In this document: positions 1 through 4,914 of the stretch, piece by piece | Layout: every line of letters begins with the position of its first letter | How positions within the stretch are numbered: position 1 is the stretch's first letter | Assembly: GCA_049433545.1 (NCBI GenBank) | Contig: JBMTEY010000153.1 | Location: 1 to 5,679, forward strand | DNA: 5,679 bases | Origin: Ga0077527 sp049433545 | Lineage (GTDB): Bacteria; Pseudomonadota; Gammaproteobacteria; Burkholderiales; SG8-41 | Direction: 5' to 3' | Translations under genes and position numbers: made by a program | The notes under the pieces: model-generated | Told to the model about the DNA's origin: nothing | Seen by the model: the letters and a program-made list of their open reading frames with translations, nothing else | The model's database searches: none

Positions 1-126
1 TCCACCGCGGCGTCGATCAGCGCCGCGGTGGACAGGGTCATCACCGAGGCGAAGCAACTCACCGGCGACCTCGGCGGCAAGGCGGGCACCACGCAGATGG
101 GCGATGCGATCGCCGCCGCGCTTTGA
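1..126 (+). CDS. C-terminal end of an isocitrate/isopropylmalate dehydrogenase-family protein (5' partial)
   Basis: Frame 1 is open from the window edge to a TGA at 124-126 and gives 41 residues ending a longer protein. The segment LTGDLGGKAGTTQMGDAIAA resembles the last helix and tail of the NAD(P)-dependent beta-decarboxylating dehydrogenases: isocitrate, 3-isopropylmalate and tartrate/malate types. Members commonly end with T-x-D-LGG-x-A-x-T-x-x-x-x-(D/E)-AI. They oxidise a 2-hydroxy acid and usually decarboxylate it in the cytoplasm. The catalytic Lys/Tyr and the metal-binding aspartates lie upstream of the window, so the substrate cannot be assigned. The LGGKA wording looks closer to isocitrate- or tartrate-type members than to classical LeuB, but this is a weak argument. 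The downstream Bug gene is on the same strand, 171 bases away. Confidence 0.8.
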   Translation, partial: STAASISAAVDRVITEAKQLTGDLGGKAGTTQMGDAIAAAL

Positions 127-150
127 GTCTCCGGTAAATCGACCTACAAT
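123..150 (+). promoter_or_regulatory. Possible sigma-70 promoter for the first Bug gene
   Basis: A -35-like TTGAGT (123-128, four of six consensus bases) and a -10-like TACAAT (145-150, five of six) are separated by 16 bases. The -35 overlaps the stop codon of the dehydrogenase gene. Transcription would begin near 157 and leave a leader of about 140 bases. This rests only on consensus matching, and in GC-rich DNA such matches can arise by chance. Confidence 0.35.
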
Positions 151-189
151 AGGCCTGCAGCAGCCAGTCGCACGCAGATGCGGCGAACT

Positions 190-206
190 CCCCGGCATGT
201 CCGGGG
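190..206 (+). repeat. GC-rich inverted repeat in the leader of the first Bug gene
   Basis: CCCCGG (190-195) and CCGGGG (201-206) can form a six-pair stem with a five-base loop. No T run follows, so it is not a convincing intrinsic terminator for the dehydrogenase gene. Two GGGCCC palindromes follow at 226-231 and 256-261 and could pair with each other, so the leader may be structured. Confidence 0.4.
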
Positions 207-283
207 TCACAGTTGTTCCGGGACAGGGCCCCACGCGGATGTTGCTCTCCGGTCCGGGCCCGTCAAGCCATAAAAATCAGAGC

Positions 284-290
284 GAGGAGG
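284..290 (+). promoter_or_regulatory. Ribosome binding site of the first Bug gene
   Basis: GAGGAGG is a near-perfect Shine-Dalgarno sequence placed seven bases before the ATG at 298. It fixes the start of this gene. Confidence 0.85.
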
Positions 291-297
291 TATCATC

Positions 298-1281
298 ATG
301 CAGCGAGCTTCACGTTATATCTTTACCGCCGCCTTTGCGGCAATGTCGGCCTGTGCGGGTGTTGCGCATGCCGCAGGCTATCCCGAACGACCGGTCCGCC
401 TGATCGTGCCGTTCGCGCCGGGCGGCGCTTCCGACTTCGTGGCGCGCATCATCCAGGACAAACTGGGTTCCGAACTCGGACAGCAGATCGTCATCGACAA
501 TCGCACTGGTGCTTCCGGCTATGTCGGCATCGAAGTCGCCGCCGATTCGACCCCGGACGGCTATACCGTCCTGCTCGGCAATATCGGTACCATGTCGATC
601 AACGCCTCGGTGTTTCCGAAATTCCGTGTCAAGCCGATGAATGCCTTCACCGGCGTGACGCAGGTGGTGGATGTGCCGGGCATGGTCGTGGTGCACCCTT
701 CGCTGCCTGTGAAGTCGATCAAGGAATTGATCGCCTTCGCAAAGGCGCGCCCCGGCCAGCTCAATTTCTCGGCCTCGGGCGCCGGCAGCAATTCTCGGCT
801 GGCCTTCGAACTGTTCCAGCAGCAGGCCGGGACCAAGATCATCATGGTGCCGTACAAGGGAGGCGCCAGCGGCGCATCGCTGGCGGTGGCCACCGGAGAG
901 GTGCCGCTGACCATGCTGACTTCGGCATCGCTGTTGCCCTACATCCGTCAGGGGAGGATGCGCGTACTGGCCGTGGTGGCGCCGAAGCGCCTCAGCGCAA
1001 CGCCTGAGGCGCCGACGATGAAGGAACTGGGTTATCCCGACCATGTCGTCGGCTCATGGCAGGGTGTGTACGTGCCCAAAGCCACGCCGCGCGCAGTCGT
1101 CGATCGGCTGTTTCCGGCAGTGGTGAACACCATGAAGGATCCGACCGTGATCAAGCGGCTGGATACAGCGAGTTCCGCGGCGATCACCAGCAAATCACCC
1201 GAGGATTTCCACAAGTTCTGGCTGTCAGAGCACAATCGCTGGGCAAAAGTGGTGAAAGACGTCAACGCAGTGGCGCATTAG
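298..1281 (+). CDS. Bug/TctC-family tripartite tricarboxylate transporter substrate-binding protein (first copy)
   Basis: This 327-residue protein is a periplasmic binding receptor of the Bug (TctC) family, which captures small carboxylates or related compounds for TctAB-type membrane transporters. Residues 1-25 form a Sec signal peptide ending V-A-H-A before AGYP. Cys19 lies in a poor lipobox context, so a soluble periplasmic form is more likely than a lipoprotein. Family landmarks follow in order: YPERPVRLIVPF near 28-39, PGGASD at 41-46, NRTGASG at 68-74, PDGYT at 86-90, VHPSLPVKS at 132-140 and VPYKGG at 184-189. Length is typical of the family. In characterised Bug structures the loops carrying the PGG and NR-x-GA-x-G motifs line the ligand site. 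A strong ribosome binding site precedes the ATG and an intrinsic terminator follows the stop, so it is probably transcribed alone or with the dehydrogenase. It is clearly more divergent than the two later copies are from each other. The ligand is unknown. Confidence 0.93.
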   Translation: MQRASRYIFTAAFAAMSACAGVAHAAGYPERPVRLIVPFAPGGASDFVARIIQDKLGSELGQQIVIDNRTGASGYVGIEVAADSTPDGYTVLLGNIGTMSINASVFPKFRVKPMNAFTGVTQVVDVPGMVVVHPSLPVKSIKELIAFAKARPGQLNFSASGAGSNSRLAFELFQQQAGTKIIMVPYKGGASGASLAVATGEVPLTMLTSASLLPYIRQGRMRVLAVVAPKRLSATPEAPTMKELGYPDHVVGSWQGVYVPKATPRAVVDRLFPAVVNTMKDPTVIKRLDTASSAAITSKSPEDFHKFWLSEHNRWAKVVKDVNAVAH

Positions 1282-1307
1282 ACTGCAGTATCCGCATCCG
1301 GATGCTC

Positions 1308-1354
1308 CGGCACAGCGTGACCGTCCCCGGGGACGATGCGCTGTGCCGTTTTTT
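1308..1354 (+). terminator. Strong rho-independent terminator after the first Bug gene
   Basis: CGGCACAGCG (1308-1317) pairs perfectly with CGCTGTGCCG (1339-1348). T1349-T1354 follows directly. Inside the loop lies a second perfect palindrome, CGTCCCC/GGGGACG (1322-1335), giving a two-tier hairpin separated by a small internal loop. It starts 26 bases after the stop codon, so it should end transcription of the Bug gene before the next gene. Confidence 0.9.
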
Positions 1355-1417
1355 CGTCGATGACATGAATGGTATGCGCGGCGCTGGCTGCCGCGGTGAC
1401 CGGAAACGTTGGGGAAC

Positions 1418-2035
1418 ATGAGGCTTCATAAGCTGCTGAAACTGTTTTTTGCCGTTTTGTTGTGCGGTATGGCCGGCCTGGCGTCGGCCAAGTTGCCGTC
1501 GCCGTCGCCTGAACAGGCGGCCAAAGCCGAACAGGTGAAGAAACTGGCGGCTGAACGCGCCAGGCGCGATGCGGCGGCGCTGGGCAGGGCGCAGGATCGT
1601 GTGGTCGAGCATTACAGGACGCACAAACTGGGCAAGGCACCGAAACCACGCGTTGCCGCGCAGCGCCTTGAAAAACTGGCCTGCAAACTGGGCAGCGAAG
1701 ACCGGCACGCACGCATAGCCGTGGAACTGGTTGGCGGCCGCGTCAAGAGCATTGCCTATTACTCCAAATGGAAGCCGCGCACCTGTTCGGTGCATATCGT
1801 GCGCGATGACAGCTGGAGCCAGTGGAAGGACAGCGGCAATGTCACGGTGGTGACACTGAATGAGGACAAGGGCGCCTTCCTGATCGACCACCAGCGCCGC
1901 GCCGTAAAGTTCCTGTTCCGCAATATCGACCGTGAGCGTTTCTGCGGCATGGAAGGCAAGATCACCGGCAGCCTGACGGTGACGCGCGGCCGCGACCGCT
2001 GCGAACTCGAAGGCGTGATGGACGAACCCGCCTGA
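1418..2035 (+). CDS. Predicted secreted protein of unknown function with four mature-chain cysteines
   Basis: I do not recognise this 205-residue protein. The N-terminus has a typical Sec signal peptide: basic MRLHKLLK, a hydrophobic core, and a probable cut after L-A-S-A (residue 24). Residues 31-65 are rich in Ala, Lys, Glu and Arg and look helical. The remaining part looks like a compact mixed fold with beta-like stretches near 99-115, 141-148 and 181-190. Four cysteines remain after signal removal (about 89, 123, 176 and 195), which would suit two disulfides in the periplasm. A TTG at 1409 could add three residues (M-G-N). I prefer the ATG at 1418 because the signal peptide then begins normally. 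The ribosome binding site is weak for either start. The gene lies after a terminator, so it needs its own promoter, and I see no clear one. It converges on the sugE-like gene 16 bases away. Confidence 0.75.
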   Translation: MRLHKLLKLFFAVLLCGMAGLASAKLPSPSPEQAAKAEQVKKLAAERARRDAAALGRAQDRVVEHYRTHKLGKAPKPRVAAQRLEKLACKLGSEDRHARIAVELVGGRVKSIAYYSKWKPRTCSVHIVRDDSWSQWKDSGNVTVVTLNEDKGAFLIDHQRRAVKFLFRNIDRERFCGMEGKITGSLTVTRGRDRCELEGVMDEPA

Positions 2036-2051
2036 CAGCCTGATTACGGTC

Positions 2052-2381
2052 TCAGCCGTTTCCTGACACCAGCTTCAGTCCGAAAATTCCGGCAACGATC
2101 AATCCGATGCAGGCGATACGGGCGAGCGTGGCCGGCTCGGAAAAGAGCGCGATGCCGAGTATTGCCGTGCCGATGACGCCGATGCCGGTCCATACCGCGT
2201 AACCGGTTCCCACCGGAATGGATTTCAGCGCCAGCGCCAGCAGCCAGACGCTGCCGATCATTGCGGCTATGGTGATGGTGCTGGGCAGCAGGCGGCTGAA
2301 GCCGTCGGTGTACTTGAGGCCTATGGCCCAGACCACTTCCAGCAATCCGGCAGCCAGCAGCAACAGCCAGGCGGTGGACAT
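2052..2381 (-). CDS. sugE: SMR-family guanidinium exporter, SugE/Gdx type
   Basis: The 109-residue protein is a four-helix small multidrug resistance transporter that works as a dual-topology dimer in the inner membrane. It closely resembles E. coli SugE (Gdx): LLEVVWAIGLKYTDGFSRL, then PVGTGYAVWTGIG at 56-68, with hydrophobic helices near 3-21, 33-51, 58-79 and 85-105. Residues matching the substrate site described for Gdx-Clo are present: Glu15 (the essential proton/substrate carboxylate), Trp18, Ser44, Tyr61 and Trp64. This places it in the guanidinium-exporting Gdx subgroup and not with EmrE-like drug pumps. The ATG lies seven bases after the stop of the CoA-transferase, with no good Shine-Dalgarno sequence, so it is probably cotranscribed and perhaps translationally coupled. 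No space exists directly upstream for a guanidine (ykkC) riboswitch, which often controls this gene elsewhere. No terminator is visible after its stop. Confidence 0.93.
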   Translation of the reverse strand: MSTAWLLLLAAGLLEVVWAIGLKYTDGFSRLLPSTITIAAMIGSVWLLALALKSIPVGTGYAVWTGIGVIGTAILGIALFSEPATLARIACIGLIVAGIFGLKLVSGNG

Positions 2382-2388
2382 GGCTGTA

Positions 2389-3633
2389 TCAGGCCGGCTG
2401 AGCCGTGCCCCCCGGGGGGACTTGCTGCGCGGCGCGGTACTTGTCGTAGAGCACGCCCTCGGCGAACAGCGCGGCGATGGCGTCGTCGCGGTAATCGAGA
2501 CCGCGCACGGTTTCCTCGGTGTGCTGGCCCAGCCAGGGCGCAGGCTGGCGGATTGCCGTCAGTTCGCCGCTGGATTTGACCGGCAGCCCCAGCGATTTCA
2601 TGCGGCCGATTTTCGGGTGGTCAAGTTCGACCACCATGTTGCGCGCCTTGATGTGCGGATCATCGAGGATCTGCGCGTAGGTGTAGACCGGGCCGCCGGG
2701 GACCGCAGCTTCATCGAGTTTCTGCACCCAGTGGGCGGTGGGTCGGGTCGCGAACACTTTTTCGATTTCGACTTCCAGTTCGTCGATGTTCTTCAGCCGA
2801 GACGGCAGGTCCTTGAAGCGCGGGTCGGTCAGCCATTCCGGCTTGTTGCAGGTGATGGTGCAGAAATTGTTCCACAGCTTGTTGTTGTTGGCGCCGACGG
2901 TGACATAGCCGTCCTGCGTCCTGTAGGCCTGGTACGGCGTGGAGCGGCGGTGCCGCGTGCCGGTGGCCGTGGGTTCCTCGCCGCCGCCGAAATACGCGCC
3001 CGATTCCCAGTGCGTCCAGGCGAGGCCCGCTTCCAGCAGCGAGGTCTCGAGGTACTGGCCCTTGCCGCTTTTCAGCTTGCCGATGTAGGCGCCGAGGATG
3101 GCGTAGAGCGCGGTGACGCCACTGGAGATGTCGTTCATGGCGATGCCGACCTTGGCGGGGCGCCCGCCGGGGTAACCCGTCATCATCATGATGCCCGACA
3201 TGCCCTGTGCAACGATGTCGAAGCCGCCCTTGTGGCCGTAGGGGCCGGTCTGGCCGAAGCCCGACATCGACGCATAGATCACGCCGGGGTTGAAGGCCTT
3301 CACGGTGTCGTAATCGATGCCGAGTTTTTTGACCACGCCGGGGCGGAAATTCTCGGTGATGATGTCGGCTTTCGCGGCCAGTTTCATGAAGATTTCCTTC
3401 CCGCGCGGATCCTTCATGTTGATGCCGATGCTTTTCTTGTTGCGGTTGAGCACTGCAAAACAGTACGACTCGCCGTTGACCTTGGGCTCGAAACGCCGTG
3501 AACCGTCGCCTTCAGGGAAATTTTCGACTTTGATCACCGAGGCCCCCATGTCCCCCAGTACCATGGTGCAGTAGGGGCCGGCCATCACGGTTGTCAGGTC
3601 CAGTACGGTTACGCCTTCCAGTGGTAATGCCAT
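2389..3633 (-). CDS. Family III (CaiB/BaiF) acyl-CoA transferase
   Basis: This 414-residue cytoplasmic enzyme is predicted to move CoA from one acyl-CoA to a free carboxylic acid. The N-terminal block LPLEGVTVLDLTTVMAGPYC (3-22), then GA-x-VIKVE (30-37), NRNKKSI (63-69), ENFRPG (94-99), SGFGQTGPY (124-132) and the end block APWLGQHTEE (365-374) are hallmarks of the family. Asp168, in M-N-D-I-S-S-G, aligns with the catalytic Asp169 of formyl-CoA transferase, which forms the aspartyl thioester/anhydride intermediate. The Gly-rich loop GGGEE at 216-220 is also family-like. Length is normal (about 400). The start is the ATG at 3633 preceded by GGAG (3641-3644 on the plus strand) with seven bases between. 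The open frame extends far upstream but only as a shadow of the divergent Bug gene. Neighbouring Bug genes suggest an imported carboxylate as substrate. The exact acid and CoA donor are unknown. Confidence 0.93.
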   Translation of the reverse strand: MALPLEGVTVLDLTTVMAGPYCTMVLGDMGASVIKVENFPEGDGSRRFEPKVNGESYCFAVLNRNKKSIGINMKDPRGKEIFMKLAAKADIITENFRPGVVKKLGIDYDTVKAFNPGVIYASMSGFGQTGPYGHKGGFDIVAQGMSGIMMMTGYPGGRPAKVGIAMNDISSGVTALYAILGAYIGKLKSGKGQYLETSLLEAGLAWTHWESGAYFGGGEEPTATGTRHRRSTPYQAYRTQDGYVTVGANNNKLWNNFCTITCNKPEWLTDPRFKDLPSRLKNIDELEVEIEKVFATRPTAHWVQKLDEAAVPGGPVYTYAQILDDPHIKARNMVVELDHPKIGRMKSLGLPVKSSGELTAIRQPAPWLGQHTEETVRGLDYRDDAIAALFAEGVLYDKYRAAQQVPPGGTAQPA

Positions 3634-3734
3634 CAACGGGCTCCATGTGCGATGCGGCGCTGCGTCAATCGGCTGCGCGCAATGTGGGTATTGGCGGCAT
3701 TTTAGCTTGCGCCCGGAATGCGGGGAATTCGTTA

Positions 3735-3764
3735 TTGATTCGAGGGGAGTTTTGTGAGGATAAT
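3735..3764 (+). promoter_or_regulatory. Likely sigma-70 promoter of the second Bug gene in the divergent intergenic region
   Basis: TTGATT (3735-3740, four of six) and GATAAT (3759-3764, five of six) are 18 bases apart. The start point would fall near 3771 and give a leader of about 34 bases ending in a good ribosome binding site. The region also serves the CoA-transferase on the other strand. There a -10-like TAAAAT is seen at 3704-3699, but without a convincing -35. Confidence 0.5.
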
Positions 3765-3789
3765 GTGCCTGCAGTGCATCAATAACAAT

Positions 3790-3795
3790 GAGGAG
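3790..3795 (+). promoter_or_regulatory. Ribosome binding site deciding the start of the second Bug gene
   Basis: GAGGAG lies nine bases before the ATG at 3805 and only three before an in-frame ATG at 3799. The spacing favours 3805. An in-frame GTG at 3754 lies upstream inside the predicted promoter and is unlikely to be used. Confidence 0.7.
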
Positions 3796-3804
3796 ATAAT
3801 GGTC

Positions 3805-4773
3805 ATGAACAGAGCATTCCAACTGGCGCTGGCCATGCTGGCCGCGACGCTGCTGATGCCGTTGGCGGCGACGGCGCAGAAATATCCTGACAAGCCGGTG
3901 CGCGTGGTCATCGTGTTCCCGCCCGGCGGTTCCAATGACGTGGTCGGACGCATCGTGTTCCAGAAAATGTCCGAAATCATGGGACAGCAGTTCATCATCG
4001 ACAACCGCGGCGGCGCAGCCGGCCAGATCGGTTCCGAAATCGTCGCCAAGAGCCCGGCCGACGGATACACGGTGATGGTGCAGTCGACCACCCACGTCGC
4101 CAATGCGCATCTCTACAAGAAACTCAATTATGACGTGCTCAAGGATTTCATCGGCCTGACCCCGCTGGCGCGCCAGGTCGGCATGCTGGTCGTGCATCCG
4201 TCGCTGCCGACGAAGACCGGTCGGGAGTTCGTGGCGCTGGCGAAGAAGCGCCCGGGGGACATCGTCTATGCTTCGGCGGGCAACGGCAGCTTCGTGCATC
4301 TGTCGATGGCGCTGATGGCAGAGATGGCGGGCATCAAGATGATCCACGTGCCGTACAAGGGTGGTGGTCCCGCCGGGACAGCGCTGGTAGGCGGCGAAAC
4401 GCAGGCCATGCTGGCGACGATCGGTTCGCTGACGCCGCACCTGAGGTCGAAGCGCGTGCGGCCGCTGGGCGTCAGCTCGGACAAGCGCACCACGCAGTTC
4501 CCGGATGTGCCGGCGATCGCGGAATTTGTGCCCGGTTACGAATTCACCGCCTGGGTCGGCAGTTTTGTACCGGCAGGCACGCCGAAAGCCATTGTCGATA
4601 CGCTGAATGCCGGGCTGGCCAAGGCACTGGCGGACAAGCAGGTTGCTGCCAAGCTGACGGCCCAGACCCTGGATCCGATGCACATGACGCCCGAGCAGTT
4701 CGCCGCGCGCATCAAGTCCGATTACGACAAATATGAAAGGGTGGTGAAAGTCAGCGGCGCGCGCGTAGACTGA
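3805..4773 (+). CDS. Bug/TctC-family tripartite tricarboxylate transporter substrate-binding protein (second copy)
   Basis: From the preferred ATG the protein has 322 residues, normal for a Bug periplasmic receptor. A signal peptide covers 1-24 (MNRAFQLALAMLAATL onward, cut after A-T-A before QKYP). Family landmarks are FPPGGSND (38-45), IDNRGGAAG (65-73), ADGYT (85-89), VVHPSLPTK (129-137) and HVPYKGG (181-187). It should bind a small organic acid or related solute in the periplasm for a TctAB-type importer, none of which is encoded here. It is divergent from the CoA-transferase across 171 bases, so the two may share regulation and a substrate. It is strikingly similar to the next gene: between the mature N-termini (residues 26-104 here, 24-102 there) I count 56 identities in 79 positions. 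The residue after PVRVVI differs (VFPPGG here, PWPAGG there) in the loop expected to touch the ligand. An intrinsic terminator follows. Confidence 0.93.
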   Translation: MNRAFQLALAMLAATLLMPLAATAQKYPDKPVRVVIVFPPGGSNDVVGRIVFQKMSEIMGQQFIIDNRGGAAGQIGSEIVAKSPADGYTVMVQSTTHVANAHLYKKLNYDVLKDFIGLTPLARQVGMLVVHPSLPTKTGREFVALAKKRPGDIVYASAGNGSFVHLSMALMAEMAGIKMIHVPYKGGGPAGTALVGGETQAMLATIGSLTPHLRSKRVRPLGVSSDKRTTQFPDVPAIAEFVPGYEFTAWVGSFVPAGTPKAIVDTLNAGLAKALADKQVAAKLTAQTLDPMHMTPEQFAARIKSDYDKYERVVKVSGARVD

Positions 4774-4800
4774 ACCATCACTGCGACAGCATGTTGCAAA

Positions 4801-4826
4801 AGCCGGCGCCTGTCGCCGGCTTTTTT
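4801..4826 (+). terminator. Rho-independent terminator after the second Bug gene
   Basis: AGCCGGCG (4801-4808) and CGCCGGCT (4814-4821) form an eight-pair stem with loop CCTGT. The T run 4821-4826 follows, and the A bases before the stem can pair with part of it. It starts 27 bases after the stop codon and separates this transcript from the third Bug gene. Confidence 0.92.
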
Positions 4827-4901
4827 ATTGTGGACTTGGCGTGGTGATGATCCGGCGAATTGCGCATAATGCCCGCCGGGCCGAGTGGTCGGCGCAGGCA
4901 T

Positions 4902-4906
4902 GGAGG
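4902..4906 (+). promoter_or_regulatory. Ribosome binding site supporting a GTG start for the third Bug gene
   Basis: GGAGG is eight bases before the GTG at 4915. An in-frame ATG at 4900 overlaps this site and has only poor purine sequence before it, so GTG is the better start. Upstream, a CATAAT (4865-4870) resembles a -10 element but lacks a good -35 at normal spacing. Confidence 0.7.
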
Positions 4907-4914
4907 AAAATCCG

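Noticed and set aside
190..206. Intrinsic terminator for the upstream dehydrogenase gene
   Set aside because: The stem is GC-rich, but the bases after it (TCACAGTTGTT) are not a T run, and it lies 64 bases after the stop codon.
213..1007. Plus-strand 264-codon open frame overlapping the first Bug gene
   Set aside because: This is an out-of-frame, very Arg-rich translation with no ribosome binding site or recognisable domain. It is a shadow of the Bug gene.
310..1044. Minus-strand 244-codon open frame
   Set aside because: It is antisense to the first Bug gene. Its His/Arg-rich composition has no family features, and the sense strand encodes a clear Bug protein.
1262..1891. Minus-strand 209-codon open frame opposite the unknown secreted protein
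   Set aside because: The sense frame has a proper signal peptide and balanced composition. This one crosses the strong plus-strand terminator and has no family features. Because the sense protein is itself unrecognised, the choice is a little less certain than elsewhere.
2382..2388. Guanidine (ykkC-type) riboswitch before sugE
   Set aside because: Only seven bases lie between the CoA-transferase stop and the sugE start, too few for a riboswitch. None is recognised within the preceding coding sequence.
2218..3501. Plus-strand 427-codon open frame
   Set aside because: It is antisense to sugE and the CoA-transferase. The repetitive Val/Asp/Ala/Arg composition is typical of a reverse-strand shadow in GC-rich DNA.
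3634..4683. Minus-strand open frame continuing about 350 codons upstream of the CoA-transferase start
   Set aside because: It lies antisense to the second Bug gene, is rich in Arg/His/Gln as expected of a GC-rich shadow frame, and the CoA-transferase family N-terminus (MALPLEG) begins exactly at 3633 with a ribosome binding site.
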